Position numbers and translations under genes: made by a program. Shown here piece after piece: positions 52,037 through 61,384 of a stretch of DNA of 64,000 nt (positions within the stretch are counted from its first letter, which is position 1; each line of letters opens with the position of its first letter). Under the pieces are notes generated by a model. The model was given only the letters and a program-made list of their open reading frames with translations. It was not told where the DNA came from and did not search any database. This DNA is from Streptomyces roseus (GTDB lineage: Bacteria > Actinomycetota > Actinomycetes > Streptomycetales > Streptomycetaceae), in contig NZ_LFML01000029.1 in the NCBI RefSeq assembly GCF_001044425.1, forward strand, positions 73,989-137,988, in the 5' to 3' direction.

Positions 52037-52948
52037 CTACGGGAAGGCCAGCGCGTCCCCCGCGATGGCCGGTACCAGACCCTCCGCCGCGGCCCGCGTC
52101 AACAGCCCGCGCACCGCGGCGTACCCGGCGTCGCCGAGGTCGGCGGTGAACTCGTTGACGTACAGCCCGATGTGCTGGTCGGCGACGGCCGGGTCCAGCT
52201 CCTGCGCGTGGGCGCGCACGTACGGGCGGGAGGCCTCCGGATCGTCCCAGGCCATCCGGACCGACGTGCGGGCCGACTCGGCCAGGGCGCGCAGGGTCTC
52301 GGCACCCAGCGAGCGCTTCGCGATGATCGCGCCGAGCGGGATCGGCAGACCGGTCGTGGACTCCCAGTGCTCGCCCATGTCGGCGAGGCGGTGCAGCCCG
52401 TAGTCCTGGTACGTGAACCGGGCCTCGTGGATGACCAGTCCGGCGTCGACCCGGCCGTCGCGGACCGCCGGCATGATCTCGTGGAACGGCAGGACGACGA
52501 CCTCGCCGACCCCCTCCGCCAGCACGTCCGCGGCCCACAGCCGGAACAGCAGGTAGGCGGTGGAGCGTTCGCTGGGCACGGCGACGGTCTTGCCGTTCAG
52601 GTCCAGTCCCGGCTCCCGCGTCAGCACGAGCGGCCCGCAGCCGCGCCCGAGCGCGCCGCCGCACGGCAGCAGCGCGTACTCCTCCAGCACCCACGGCAGC
52701 ACGGCGTACGACACCTTCAGCACGTCCAGCTCGCCGCGCTCGGCCATGCCGTTGGTGATGTCGATGTCCGCGAAGGTGACGTCGAGGGCGGGCGCCCCCG
52801 GGATCCGGCCGTGCGCCCAGGCGTCGAAGACGAACGTGTCGTTCGGGCACGGCGAATAGGCGATGGCGAGCGGTTCGGCGGGCGGTTCGGTGCGCGGTTC
52901 GGCGGGTGCCGCGGCGGGCGCTCCGGCGAGCGGGTCAGCGGTGCTCAT
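52037..52948 (-). CDS. mqnD: 1,4-dihydroxy-6-naphthoate synthase MqnD
   Basis: 303 aa. After an Ala/Pro-rich leader the family start AIAYSPCPNDTFVFDAWAHG appears, then FADIDITNGMAERGELDVLK, KTVAVPSERSTAYLLFRLW, GLVIHEARFTYQDYGLH and TGLPIPLGAIIAKRSL. Converts cyclic dehypoxanthine futalosine to dihydroxynaphthoate in the futalosine route to menaquinone, which Streptomyces use. Overlaps the upstream mqnB by 14 nt, so tightly coupled. Confidence 0.95.
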   Translation of the reverse strand: MSTADPLAGAPAAAPAEPRTEPPAEPLAIAYSPCPNDTFVFDAWAHGRIPGAPALDVTFADIDITNGMAERGELDVLKVSYAVLPWVLEEYALLPCGGALGRGCGPLVLTREPGLDLNGKTVAVPSERSTAYLLFRLWAADVLAEGVGEVVVLPFHEIMPAVRDGRVDAGLVIHEARFTYQDYGLHRLADMGEHWESTTGLPIPLGAIIAKRSLGAETLRALAESARTSVRMAWDDPEASRPYVRAHAQELDPAVADQHIGLYVNEFTADLGDAGYAAVRGLLTRAAAEGLVPAIAGDALAFP

Positions 52949-53669
52949 GGCGTTCTCCCCAGGTGACGAGTACGGGCCCCAGGGCGCGGAATCCGGCGGT
53001 GAGCGCGGCCAGCGCGTCCCCGATCCGCCAGGCGTCGCGGTCGCGGGGGCCGACGGCGTTGGACACGGCGCGGACCTCCAGTACGGGCAGCCCGTGCGCG
53101 GCGGCCGCCTCCGCGACCCCGAACCCCTCCATGGCCTCGGCCCCGGCCAGCGGATGCCGGGCGGCGAGCCGGGCCGCGCCCTCGGCGGTGCCGGTGACGG
53201 TGGAGACGGTCAGCACGGGCGCGAGCAGCGCCCCGGTGGCCTCGGCGGCACGGGCGGCGAGCTCGGCGGGCGGGAGGTGCACGCTGCGCCCGAAGCCCAG
53301 CTCCTGTACGTCGAGGAAGCCGTCGGGGGTCTCGGCCCCCAGATCGGCGGCGACGAGGGCGTCGGCGACCACGAGGGAGCCGACCGGGGCGGCGGGAGCG
53401 AACCCGCCGCCGATGCCGGCGGAGACGACGAGGGAGTACTCGGCCAGCGCCAGCGCGGTGGCCGTGGCGGCCGCGGCGGCGGCCGGCCCGACCCCGCCGA
53501 CGAGCACGTCGGCGGCGAGGCCGGGCAGATCCCGCCGAGAGAGGAGGTACCCGCCGGGAAGGGTGCGCGGCTCGGGCGTCACCGGGTCCGGATGAGGGGT
53601 GGGCCCGGTCAGGCCACTGGCGACGGAGTCTGCCTCCGCCGCCACTGCGGTCACGATGAGCGCGCGCAC
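52935..53669 (-). CDS. mqnB: Futalosine hydrolase MqnB
   Basis: 244 aa of the nucleoside phosphorylase/MTAN fold: MRALIVTAVAAEADSVASGL, VLVGGVGPAAAAAATATALA, SAGIGGGFAP, AEAMEGFGVAEAAAAHGLPV, EVRAVSNAVGPRDRDAWRI. Splits futalosine into dehypoxanthine futalosine and hypoxanthine, the step before MqnC. First gene of mqnB-mqnD on this strand; GTG start at 53669. Confidence 0.94.
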   Translation of the reverse strand: MRALIVTAVAAEADSVASGLTGPTPHPDPVTPEPRTLPGGYLLSRRDLPGLAADVLVGGVGPAAAAAATATALALAEYSLVVSAGIGGGFAPAAPVGSLVVADALVAADLGAETPDGFLDVQELGFGRSVHLPPAELAARAAEATGALLAPVLTVSTVTGTAEGAARLAARHPLAGAEAMEGFGVAEAAAAHGLPVLEVRAVSNAVGPRDRDAWRIGDALAALTAGFRALGPVLVTWGERHEHR

Positions 53670-53682
53670 CGTCGGTACGTGC

Positions 53683-54168
53683 CTACTTGAGCTTGACGTT
53701 GTAGGCCCAGACGGCGAGCGGCTTGCCGTCCTCGCCGACCTGGACGATGTTCAGCTTCTTGGCGGAGGGGGCCTCGCCCTGGCCGCCGGTGGCGAAGATG
53801 TCGGCGCCGGGGAAGCTGCGGTAGGTGTTGGCGGAGGGCTCGGTGATCGGCTGGCCGTCCAGGACCGCCTGCCACCGCTTGCCGTCCTCGACGACTTCCG
53901 GCTCGACGCCCAGACGCAGGGTGTCCCCGCGGCGGTAGGCGATGGTCTTGGCGTCCTTCATGTCGGTGAGGCACTCCTGGACCTTGTCCATGGAGAGCTC
54001 CTTGGCGTCGGAGCAGACGGCCTCGGTGGACACCGACGACGAGCCGACCGTCACGGTCGCCAGCGGCGTCGGCTTGTCGCAGGCGGAGAGGAGGAGGAGG
54101 CCGGCGGACACGGCTCCGAGGGCCGCGACGCTGCGGCGGCCCCTACCCGAGAAAAGCGGTGCGGTCAT
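53683..54168 (-). CDS. DUF2771 lipoprotein
   Basis: 161 aa. Signal peptide with RRSVAALGAVSAGLLLL and lipobox LLSAC, then a small soluble domain (VCSDAKELSMDKVQECLTDM, GDTLRLGVEPEVVEDGKRWQ, LNIVQVGEDGKPLAVWAYNV). Matches actinobacterial DUF2771, typically found next to mqnB as here (13-bp gap). The two Cys of the mature part (VCSDAK, ECLTD) may pair. Function unknown; membrane surface location expected. Confidence 0.82.
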   Translation of the reverse strand: MTAPLFSGRGRRSVAALGAVSAGLLLLSACDKPTPLATVTVGSSSVSTEAVCSDAKELSMDKVQECLTDMKDAKTIAYRRGDTLRLGVEPEVVEDGKRWQAVLDGQPITEPSANTYRSFPGADIFATGGQGEAPSAKKLNIVQVGEDGKPLAVWAYNVKLK

Positions 54169-54280
54169 GAGCCGAAGGCTATCGGGCCACCCCGCTCTGC
54201 CGCCGCACGGGGGTGTCCGTGGCCTGCCGCGCCGCGCGCGGCCGGCCCGGGAGGGCCGATTTGCCCCGCTCTGAACGGCC

Positions 54281-55654
54281 TCAGGCCACCCGGGGGCGCG
54301 AGGAGCCCGGATGGTGGTGGCTCGGGGCGCGGAGGCGCCCGCGTACGGCCATCGTGGTGCCCGCCGCGACGATCGCCGCGGCGACGGCCATCCCCAGCAC
54401 CCCGTTCAGCGGCAGCACGATCCCGATCGCGCCGCCCAGCACCCACGCCATCTGGAGCAGCGTCTCCGAACGGGCGAACGCGGAGTTCCGCACGGCCTCC
54501 GGCACGTCCCGCTGGATCATCGCGTCCAGGGACAGCTTCGCCAGCGCCTGGCAGAAGCCGGCCGTGGCCGCCAGCACGGCCATGAACAGCCCGCTGAAGA
54601 ACACCGCCGCCAGGATCGCGACCCCCAGGGTCACCGACAGCACCGACGCGATGATCGTCTCCGGGGCCCGTGCCCGCAGCCACGCGCCCACCGCCGTCCC
54701 GCAGGCGTTCCCGACGCCGGCCGCGACGCCCACGATGCCCAGCGAGACGGCCGCGCTCTGCCCGGCGAGCGGGTGTTCGCGCAGCAGGAACGCCAGGAAG
54801 AAGATCAGGAACCCGGACAGCGCGCGCATCGCGGCGTTCGCCAGCAGTCCGCACAGCACCGAGGGGCTCACCGTGCGCAGGCCCGGCTTGCGCGAATGCG
54901 GCTCGTGCGTGGAGAGCCGGGCCCGCCGCTCGCCCTTGGCCTCGTCCACCTTGGGCGGCAGCGAGAACGCCGCGAACGTGCCCCACACGAAGATGGCGCA
55001 GGCCCCGTACAGCGGCCAGGGCGGCCCGATGCCGTGCAGCCCCGCCGCGACGGGGGCCGCCGCGCCGGTCGCGAGCAGGCCCGCCAGGGTGACCCGCGAG
55101 TTCGCCTTGACGAGTGAGAACTTCGGCGGGAGCAGCCGCGGCACCACCGCGCTGCGCACCACCCCGTACGCCTTGGACGCGACGAGCACGCCCAGTGCCG
55201 CCGGGTAGAGCTCCAGCCCGCCCGTGGCGACCGCGCCCGACATCATCACCGCGAGCAGCGCCCGCGCGAGCATCGCGACGGCCATCGCGGCCCGCCGGCC
55301 GTGCGGCAGCCGGTCCAGCGCCGGACCGATGACCGGGGCCAGCAGGGTGAAGGGGGCCATGGTGATCGCGAGGTACAGCGCGACGCGGCCGCGTGCCTCG
55401 TCCGTGGGTACCGAGAAGAACACCGTGGAGGCCAGCGCCACCGTGATCATCACATCGCCGGCGCCGTTGATGGCGTGCAGCTCGATCAGCTTGCCGAGGC
55501 CCGATTCGCCGGCCCCGTGCGCGTGCGTGGCCCGCCGAATCCCGCGCGCCGTACCGGTGAACGGGCTCCGCAGGGCATGCCCGACGGCCCGGCCGGCCCG
55601 CCTGGCCGGTCCCGGGCCGTCGCGGGACGACCGAACGGGTGCCACATCCGCCAT
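54281..55654 (-). CDS. MFS transporter
   Basis: 457 aa with about 12 membrane helices. DVMITVALASTVFFSVP, APVIGPALDRLPHGRRAAMA (motif A-like loop), SKAYGVVRSAVVPRLLPPKF, and a split into two bundles around the charged loop LPPKVDEAKGERRARLSTHE. Family of Streptomyces exporters of unknown substrate, often beside DUF2771 and DUF3027 genes. ATG 55654. Confidence 0.82.
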   Translation of the reverse strand: MADVAPVRSSRDGPGPARRAGRAVGHALRSPFTGTARGIRRATHAHGAGESGLGKLIELHAINGAGDVMITVALASTVFFSVPTDEARGRVALYLAITMAPFTLLAPVIGPALDRLPHGRRAAMAVAMLARALLAVMMSGAVATGGLELYPAALGVLVASKAYGVVRSAVVPRLLPPKFSLVKANSRVTLAGLLATGAAAPVAAGLHGIGPPWPLYGACAIFVWGTFAAFSLPPKVDEAKGERRARLSTHEPHSRKPGLRTVSPSVLCGLLANAAMRALSGFLIFFLAFLLREHPLAGQSAAVSLGIVGVAAGVGNACGTAVGAWLRARAPETIIASVLSVTLGVAILAAVFFSGLFMAVLAATAGFCQALAKLSLDAMIQRDVPEAVRNSAFARSETLLQMAWVLGGAIGIVLPLNGVLGMAVAAAIVAAGTTMAVRGRLRAPSHHHPGSSRPRVA

Positions 55655-56023
55655 AGTGCCCCAAGGACCCCTCCCGCTATCGTCCCGGCGCGTTACGGAC
55701 GCCCGTCGGGCGGGCGTCGGGAGGGCGCGGGAGGGGTGTCGGCACGCGCTCCCGTCCGCGAATCGGACCTTGCATGTGGGCCCAAGGCTTCGGAGGAGGT
55801 AGCGTGCGTAGCGCGCCACCGGCGGTTGCTCTCGGCCGCGCGCCTCTTCGCGATCCCGCAGAATGGATTGCAGGTAGGTGCGCCCGAGGCCGATCGGGTG
55901 CGGACGTCGACGCGGCCCTCTGGTCCGCTCCGCCCGCGCCACGTACGGACAGGACCGACGGGTCGTTCAGGACGACAGTACGGACGGCGCACTCGTGAGA
56001 CGGCGTAGGAGAGAACGAGACCT
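55655..56023. other. Divergent promoter region MFS / DUF3027
   Basis: 369 bp. A strong GGAGGAGG (55792-55799) precedes GTG 55804, which opens a 64-codon frame ending at 55998, but its third positions are not GC-biased like real genes here, so I do not call it. Nothing else recognised; the DUF3027 gene has its own AGGAGAGA at 56008-56015. Confidence 0.45.
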
Positions 56024-56932
56024 GTGAGTGCTGCGACGACGCGAAGCCGTACCCCCGACCGCCTGTGCGCCGAGGCGGTAGACCTCGCCCGCACGGCCGC
56101 CGAGGAAGCCGCCGCTCCCTCCGTGGTGGGCGAGCACGTCTCCGCCGTGGCGGAGGGTGACAGGGTCGTCACGCACTTCTTCGAGTGCAAGGACCCGGGC
56201 TACCGGGGCTGGCGCTGGGCCGTCACCGTCACGCGCGCCTCCCGCGCCAAGAACGTCACCCTCGACGAAACGGTGCTCCTCCCCGGCGAGGACGCGCTGC
56301 TCGCCCCCGAGTGGGTGCCGTGGAGCGAGCGGCTGCGCCCGGGCGACATGGGCCCCGGCGACCTGCTGCCCACCGACGCCGAGGACCTGCGGCTGGAGCC
56401 GGGCTGGTCGGGCGAGGACACCCCGCCGCCGAACTCGGTCGTCTCCACCGAGATGGCCGAACTGGTCGAGGCCGAGGACGCGGACGTCACCGACCGCGCC
56501 GTGGTCCCCGTACGGGGCTCCATCACCTCCGTCGCCGAGGAGCTCGGCATGCGGCGGGCCCGGGTCCTGTCCCGGTACGGGCTGCACAGCGCGGCCGACC
56601 GCTGGGACGAGTCCTTCGGCGCCAAGACCCCGATGGCGCAGGCGGCGCCCGCCTCCTGCGTCTCCTGCGGGTTCCTCGTCGCCATCGGCGGCTCGCTCGG
56701 CCAGGCCTTCGGCGTCTGCGCCAACGAGTTCGGCCCGGCCGACGGGCACCTCGTCTCGCTCTCGTACGGCTGCGGCGGCCATTCGGAGGCCGCGGTCATG
56801 CCGAAGCCGCCGCGGCCGGCGCCGCCGGTCCTCGACTCGATGGCCACGGACGAGTTCCCGCTGCGCCCGGCCGCCGACACGGGCTCCGTCCCCTCGGCGG
56901 ACCTCCCGGCCGCCGACCTCGGCCACTCGTAG
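56024..56932 (+). CDS. DUF3027 protein
   Basis: 302 aa, GTG start. Conserved actinobacterial DUF3027: LARTAAEEAAAPSVVGEH, FFECKDPGYRGWRWAVTVTR, DETVLLPGEDALLAPEWVPW, GMRRARVLSRYGLHSAADRW and the cysteine set SCVSCGF, GVCANEF, YGCGGH, a probable metal site. Function unknown. Next two downstream genes on the strand are an OB-fold protein and a flotillin. Confidence 0.87.
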   Translation: MSAATTRSRTPDRLCAEAVDLARTAAEEAAAPSVVGEHVSAVAEGDRVVTHFFECKDPGYRGWRWAVTVTRASRAKNVTLDETVLLPGEDALLAPEWVPWSERLRPGDMGPGDLLPTDAEDLRLEPGWSGEDTPPPNSVVSTEMAELVEAEDADVTDRAVVPVRGSITSVAEELGMRRARVLSRYGLHSAADRWDESFGAKTPMAQAAPASCVSCGFLVAIGGSLGQAFGVCANEFGPADGHLVSLSYGCGGHSEAAVMPKPPRPAPPVLDSMATDEFPLRPAADTGSVPSADLPAADLGHS

Positions 56933-56991
56933 AGAACTCGGCCACTCCCGGAGCGGCACCGGGGCCCGGTGCCGCGGCGTACCCTCGCACC

Positions 56992-57210
56992 ATGGGGGAA
57001 GACGGCATGATCGGGCTGGACGGCCGGGTGACCGGCACGGTGGGCCCCGGGCTCGTGGGCGAGGTCATCGTCCGCATCCGGGGCGGCGCGGAGCACTTCC
57101 TCGCCCATCCGGCGCACGGGACCGGCCGGCTGCCGGTCGGCACGGTCGTGACGGTCGTGGAGTACCTGCCGCCGCGCACGGTGTACGTGATGGCCGCGTA
57201 CGACAACTGA
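56992..57210 (+). CDS. Small OB-fold (NfeD-like) protein
   Basis: 72 aa from ATG 56992 (or 67 from ATG 57007). Beta-rich GLDGRVTGTVGPGLVGEVIV, RIRGGAEHFLAHPAHGTGRL, VGTVVTVVEYLPPRTVYVM has the pattern of an NfeD C-terminal OB domain without the membrane part. NfeD-type proteins are usual partners of flotillin/SPFH proteins, and a flotillin gene follows 138 bp downstream. Confidence 0.75.
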   Translation: MGEDGMIGLDGRVTGTVGPGLVGEVIVRIRGGAEHFLAHPAHGTGRLPVGTVVTVVEYLPPRTVYVMAAYDN

Positions 57211-57348
57211 GCCCCGGCGCCACCTGCGCGGATGTGCTTCGTATCAAGATGGCGACAAGAATCCCCCCCTGACTTCTTAACGGCCCGCCGCAGGAGCACA
57301 CTCGCCCTCGTCAGTGTCGAACGGCACTGCGATAAGGGGGCGTTGCCG

Positions 57349-58830
57349 ATGGCTATCGGCGTCGTGGCGGGAATCGTTCTCGCCGCAATCCTGGCTTTGA
57401 TCGGCCTGTTCAAGCTCATGTGGCGGGTGGCCGAACCGAACGAGGCACTCGTCATCTCCGGCTCCACCCACCGCACCGAGGGCATCGGCGAGGGCATGGG
57501 GTTCCGGATCGTCACCGGGCGCGGAACCCTCGTGGTCCCCGGCGTCCAGGCGGTCCGCAAGCTGTCGCTGGACCTGAACGAGACACAGCTGAACGTGGAC
57601 TGCGTCACCCATCAGGGCATCCCGCTGCGGGTGAAGGGCGTCGTGATCTTCAAGATCGGCGACGACCTCGTGTCCATCGCGAACGCGGCGCGCCGCTTCC
57701 TGGACCAGCAGAAGATGATGCCCGAGCGGGTGCACATCGTCTTCGCGGGTCATCTGCGTTCCATCGTGGGCGGGTTGACGGTCGAGGACATGATCCGCGA
57801 CCGGGAGAAGCTCACCGGGCAGACCCGGGCGGCCTGCGGTACGGAGATGGAGAAGCTCGGCCTCATCGTCGACTCGCTCCAGATCCACGAGATCGAGGAC
57901 CCGACCGGCTACATCAAGAACCTGGCGATGCCGCACGCGGCCGCCGTCCAGCGGGACGCGCGCATCGCGCAGGCGGAGGCGAACCGCCTGGCCACCGAGG
58001 CCGAGCAGACCGCCTTCGCACGGATGGCGGAGGCCACCCGCGACAGCGAGATCCTCCAGGCGGGCTACCAGGCCGAGCGCGACAAGGCCGCCGCGACCGC
58101 CCGCCAGGCGGGCCCCCTCTCGGAGGCCGCGGCCCGCCAGGAGGTCGTCGTACAGGAGACCCGGGTCGCCGAGCTCGAAGCGCACCGGCGCGAACAGCAG
58201 CTCCAGGCGGACGTGCGCAAGCCCGCGGACGCCGCGGCGTACGAGACCCGCACCCGCGCCGAGGCCGAGCGCGACGCCCGCATCTCGGCGGCGCAGGCCA
58301 AGGCCAAGGAGACCGAGCTGGCGGCGGCGGCCGAGGCCACCCGCGTGACCACGGCGGCGACCGCGGACGCGGCGGCCACCGAGGCCCGGGGCCTGGCGGC
58401 GGCGAAGGCCACCCGGGCGACCGGTGAGGCCGAAGCGGCCGCCACCCAGGCGAAGGGCCTCGCGGTCGCGGCTTCGGCCAAGGCCAAGGGCCTCGCCGAG
58501 GCCGACGCGATCAAGGCGCGGGCCGCCGCACTCGCCGAGAACCAGGAGGCGGTCGTCGCCCAGCAGCTCGCCGAGAACTGGCCGGCGATCGTGGAGGCGG
58601 GCGCGGGCGCCTTCGGCAACGTGGAGCACATGGTGCTCCTGAACGGTGCCGAGGGGATGTCGGAGATGTTCGCGAAGGCGCTGACCATGGGCGGCACGGG
58701 CCTCGGCCTGGCCCGCCAGCTCCTCGCCTCGATGTCCCAGCCGGCCGCCCCGGGATCCGCCGCGGACACCACCCCGGTCAACGGCAAGACGGCGTCCGCC
58801 TCCCACCAGATCCCCATCGCGGACGCGTGA
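57349..58830 (+). CDS. Flotillin/SPFH-domain membrane scaffold protein
   Basis: 493 aa. One N-terminal membrane helix (GVVAGIVLAAILALIGLFKL), an SPFH domain (about 30-200, EPNEALVISGSTHRTEG, VRKLSLDLNETQLNVD, MEKLGLIVDSLQIHEIEDPT), then a very long Ala/Glu-rich coiled coil (EAEQTAFARMAEATRDSEIL; ATRVTTAATADAAATEARGL) and a GxG-type C-terminus ending ASHQIPIADA. Organises membrane microdomains as FloT does. ATG 57349 has AAGGGGG eight bases upstream. Confidence 0.93.
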   Translation: MAIGVVAGIVLAAILALIGLFKLMWRVAEPNEALVISGSTHRTEGIGEGMGFRIVTGRGTLVVPGVQAVRKLSLDLNETQLNVDCVTHQGIPLRVKGVVIFKIGDDLVSIANAARRFLDQQKMMPERVHIVFAGHLRSIVGGLTVEDMIRDREKLTGQTRAACGTEMEKLGLIVDSLQIHEIEDPTGYIKNLAMPHAAAVQRDARIAQAEANRLATEAEQTAFARMAEATRDSEILQAGYQAERDKAAATARQAGPLSEAAARQEVVVQETRVAELEAHRREQQLQADVRKPADAAAYETRTRAEAERDARISAAQAKAKETELAAAAEATRVTTAATADAAATEARGLAAAKATRATGEAEAAATQAKGLAVAASAKAKGLAEADAIKARAAALAENQEAVVAQQLAENWPAIVEAGAGAFGNVEHMVLLNGAEGMSEMFAKALTMGGTGLGLARQLLASMSQPAAPGSAADTTPVNGKTASASHQIPIADA

Positions 58831-58878
58831 CGCGCCCGGGCGCGAGCCTGACCCGCGGTCCGGGTTAGGCTCGCGCCC

Positions 58879-59430
58879 ATGAGGCTGTTCGCCGCGGTGA
58901 TGCCGCCCCCGGATGCGGTCGACGAGCTGCGCCGCGCCGTGGCGCCGCTGCGCGACGACCGGCTGCGCTGGACGGACGAGGCGGGCTGGCACTTCACCCT
59001 CGCCTTCATGGGCGAGGTGCGCGACGAGCTCCTGCCGGACCTGCACGCCCGGCTGGCCCGCGCCGCCCACCGCACCGAGCCCTTCGGCCTGCGCATCCAC
59101 GGCTGCGGACACTTCGGCGACCGCGCCCTGTGGGCCGGTGCCGCCGGCGGGATCGACCCGATGCGGATGCTCGCCGAGCGCGCCGACGCCGCCGCCCGCC
59201 GGGCCGGGGTGGCGATGGAGCACCACCGCCGCTACACCCCCCACCTCACCCTGGCCCGCAGCCGCACCGGCGCCGACCTGCGCCCCTACACCGAGGCCCT
59301 CGCGGGCTTCGAGGGCACGCCGTGGCGGGTCGGCGAGCTCAGCCTGGTCCGCAGCAACCTCCCCACCGCCGGGGTCCCGGGGGAGCAGCCCCGCTACGAG
59401 GTGGTCGAGGCCTGGCCCCTGGCCGCCTGA
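58879..59430 (+). CDS. thpR: RNA 2',3'-cyclic phosphodiesterase ThpR
   Basis: 183 aa of the 2H family: first catalytic motif HFTL at 38-41 (WHFTLAFMGEV) and second HLTL at 122-125 (YTPHLTLARS). RLFAAVMPP start and LSLVRSNL strand are typical of LigT/ThpR, which hydrolyse 2',3'-cyclic phosphates and can reversibly ligate tRNA halves. 48 bp after the flotillin stop, same strand. Confidence 0.93.
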   Translation: MRLFAAVMPPPDAVDELRRAVAPLRDDRLRWTDEAGWHFTLAFMGEVRDELLPDLHARLARAAHRTEPFGLRIHGCGHFGDRALWAGAAGGIDPMRMLAERADAAARRAGVAMEHHRRYTPHLTLARSRTGADLRPYTEALAGFEGTPWRVGELSLVRSNLPTAGVPGEQPRYEVVEAWPLAA

Positions 59431-59472
59431 CCCCCGTACGGGAACCGGCGCGGCTCGCGTTACGCTCGACGG

Positions 59473-59562
59473 GTGGATCCCAAGACCCGAAACCGTGTGA
59501 TGGCCGGTGTACTCGTGCTGATGTTCGTCGTCGTGGCCGTGGCGGCCGCCGTGGGCCAGTAG
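59473..59562 (+). CDS. Very small membrane protein (29 aa)
   Basis: GTG-started ORF VDPKTRNRVMAGVLVLMFVV then VAVAAAVGQ-stop: a basic N-terminus and one membrane helix, 83 percent G/C at third positions. Small single-helix proteins of this sort are conserved next to thpR in Streptomyces as far as I recall. Ribosome binding site weak. Confidence 0.55.
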   Translation: MDPKTRNRVMAGVLVLMFVVVAVAAAVGQ

Positions 59563-59632
59563 CCCACCGGACGCCGCCCCGTCCGCGCGGGCCCTTGCTT
59601 CGAGTGGACTCCAGGCAGTTGGCTTGGGGGTC

Positions 59633-60622
59633 ATGAAGTACACACAGCTCGGACGCACCGGACTCAAGGTCAGCCGACTCGTACTCGGCACGATGAACTT
59701 CGGTCCGCAGACAGACGAACCCACCAGTCACTCGATCATGGATGCCGCGCTCGGCGCGGGCCTGAACTTCTTCGACACCGCCAACGTCTACGGCTGGGGC
59801 GAGAACAAGGGCCGTACCGAGGAGATCCTCGGCACCTGGTTCGCCCGGGGCGGCGGCCGTCGGGACAAGACCGTGCTGGCCACCAAGGTGTACGCGAACA
59901 TGGCCGGCGAGGGCGACCCGTGGCCCAACTACGACCGGCTCTCGGCGCTGAACATCCGCCGGGCCGTCGAGGCCAGCCTCAAGCGGCTCCAGACGGACTA
60001 CATCGACCTCTACCAGTTCCACCACGTCGACCGCCGGACCCCGTTCGAGGAGATCTGGCAGGCCGTGGACGTGCTGATCCAGCAGGGCAAGGTGCTGTAC
60101 GCCGGATCGTCGAACTTCCCCGGCTACAAGATCGCCCAGGCCAACGAGAAGGCCGCGCGGCGCGGCTCGGTCGGGCTGGTCAGCGAGCAGTGCCTGTACA
60201 ACCTCGCCGAGCGGCGCGCCGAGATGGAGGTCATCCCGGCGGCGCAGGAGTACGGGCTCGGCGTGATCCCCTGGTCCCCGCTGCACGGCGGCCTGCTGGG
60301 CGGCGTCATCAAGAAGGAGGTCGAGGGCGGCCGCCGCGCCTCCGGGCGCTCCGCGGACGCCCTCGCCAACAGCTCCGTACGGGCGCAGGTGCAGGCGTAC
60401 GAGGACCTGCTCGACAAGCACGGCCTGGAGCCCGGCGAGACGGCCCTGGCGTGGCTGCTGACCCGCCCCGGGGTGACCGGGCCGATCGTGGGTCCCCGGA
60501 CGGCGGAACAGCTGGAGAGCGCCCTGCGGGCCCTGGAGCTGGAGCTGTCGCAGGAGGTGCTCTCCGGCCTGGACGAGATCTTCCCGGGCCCGGGGGCCTC
60601 CCCGGAGGCCTTCGCCTGGTGA
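59633..60622 (+). CDS. Aldo/keto reductase
   Basis: 329 aa TIM-barrel NADPH oxidoreductase. Catalytic tetrad: Asp and Tyr in NFFDTANVYGWGENKG, Lys in VLATKVY, His in YQFHHVDRRTP. NADPH phosphate site ITGPIVGPRTAEQLESAL is conserved. Closest to the YajO/Kv-beta-like AKR group acting on various aldehydes. ATG 59633. Confidence 0.93.
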   Translation: MKYTQLGRTGLKVSRLVLGTMNFGPQTDEPTSHSIMDAALGAGLNFFDTANVYGWGENKGRTEEILGTWFARGGGRRDKTVLATKVYANMAGEGDPWPNYDRLSALNIRRAVEASLKRLQTDYIDLYQFHHVDRRTPFEEIWQAVDVLIQQGKVLYAGSSNFPGYKIAQANEKAARRGSVGLVSEQCLYNLAERRAEMEVIPAAQEYGLGVIPWSPLHGGLLGGVIKKEVEGGRRASGRSADALANSSVRAQVQAYEDLLDKHGLEPGETALAWLLTRPGVTGPIVGPRTAEQLESALRALELELSQEVLSGLDEIFPGPGASPEAFAW

Positions 60623-60689
60623 GCCGGTAGGCCGCCGGCCGGGGTGACGGTACGGTGCGACCGGTCCGCGCCCCGGCGCGGGGCGCGGA

Positions 60690-61277
60690 TCAGTCGCGGG
60701 GGAACTCGGAGGTGTCGAGGACCAGGCCCACGACCGTGCCCGTGAGGTCGATCTCGTCCCCGAAGGGGATCTTGGTCTCCGTGGCGTAGTCCCCGTCCTT
60801 GGGCTGGGTGTAGAGCAGGCAGCGGCGGACGTACGGGTCGACGACGAGGTAGGCGGGCACTTCGGCGGCCGCGTACGCGGCCTTCTTGGGGCCGTAGTCG
60901 TTGGCGGCGGTGCCCTTGGAGATCACCTCGGCGACGAATTCCACGTCCTGGTGGCGCCAGTGAGCCGAGTCGTCCTTGGTGGCGTCCGTACTGAGCAACG
61001 CGACGTCGGGCGCGAACCCGTTCAGCCGGCCGGGGAAGTCGATGCGCACGTCCGAGAGGGCTTTGACTCCCATGCCGAACTCGTCTTCCAGGGCACGGAC
61101 GATCCTGCGGATGATCTCCCAGTGCGTGTCCCGCTGCGGCGACATGTAGACGGTCCCCTCGACGATCTCGACCTTCAATCCCTCGGGGACGGGCTCAAGC
61201 GCCTCGAACATGTCGTCCAAGGCCTGCTCGCTGCTGATGTCGGCCATCTCGATCCTGTCGGTCTCTACGACGGTCAC
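60690..61277 (-). CDS. Uma2/DUF820 PD-(D/E)XK nuclease-like protein
   Basis: 195 aa, GTG 61277 with GGAGGAG eight bases upstream. LKVEIVEGTVYMSPQRDTHW, FAPDVALLSTDA, DVEFVAEVISKGTAANDYGP with KKAAYAAAEVPAYLVVDP supplies the D-ExK-type motif of the Uma2 family, numerous in Streptomyces and cyanobacteria. The role is unclear; possibly a restriction-like or mobile-DNA-associated nuclease. Confidence 0.88.
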   Translation of the reverse strand: MTVVETDRIEMADISSEQALDDMFEALEPVPEGLKVEIVEGTVYMSPQRDTHWEIIRRIVRALEDEFGMGVKALSDVRIDFPGRLNGFAPDVALLSTDATKDDSAHWRHQDVEFVAEVISKGTAANDYGPKKAAYAAAEVPAYLVVDPYVRRCLLYTQPKDGDYATETKIPFGDEIDLTGTVVGLVLDTSEFPRD

Positions 61278-61384
61278 CGTGGCGCTCCTCCCCGCTGCCG
61301 CGCAGTCGCGGGCAGCCGCGTAGTACAACGATACGCACGGAGGCCGGGTCACGGCGGGAACGCGGGATGTGGTCCTACGGGGCG

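Noticed and set aside
55804..55998. A 64-codon ORF with an ideal GGAGGAGG ribosome binding site
   Set aside because: Third codon positions are not GC-biased and the translation is Ala/Arg/Pro-rich. I keep it as intergenic.
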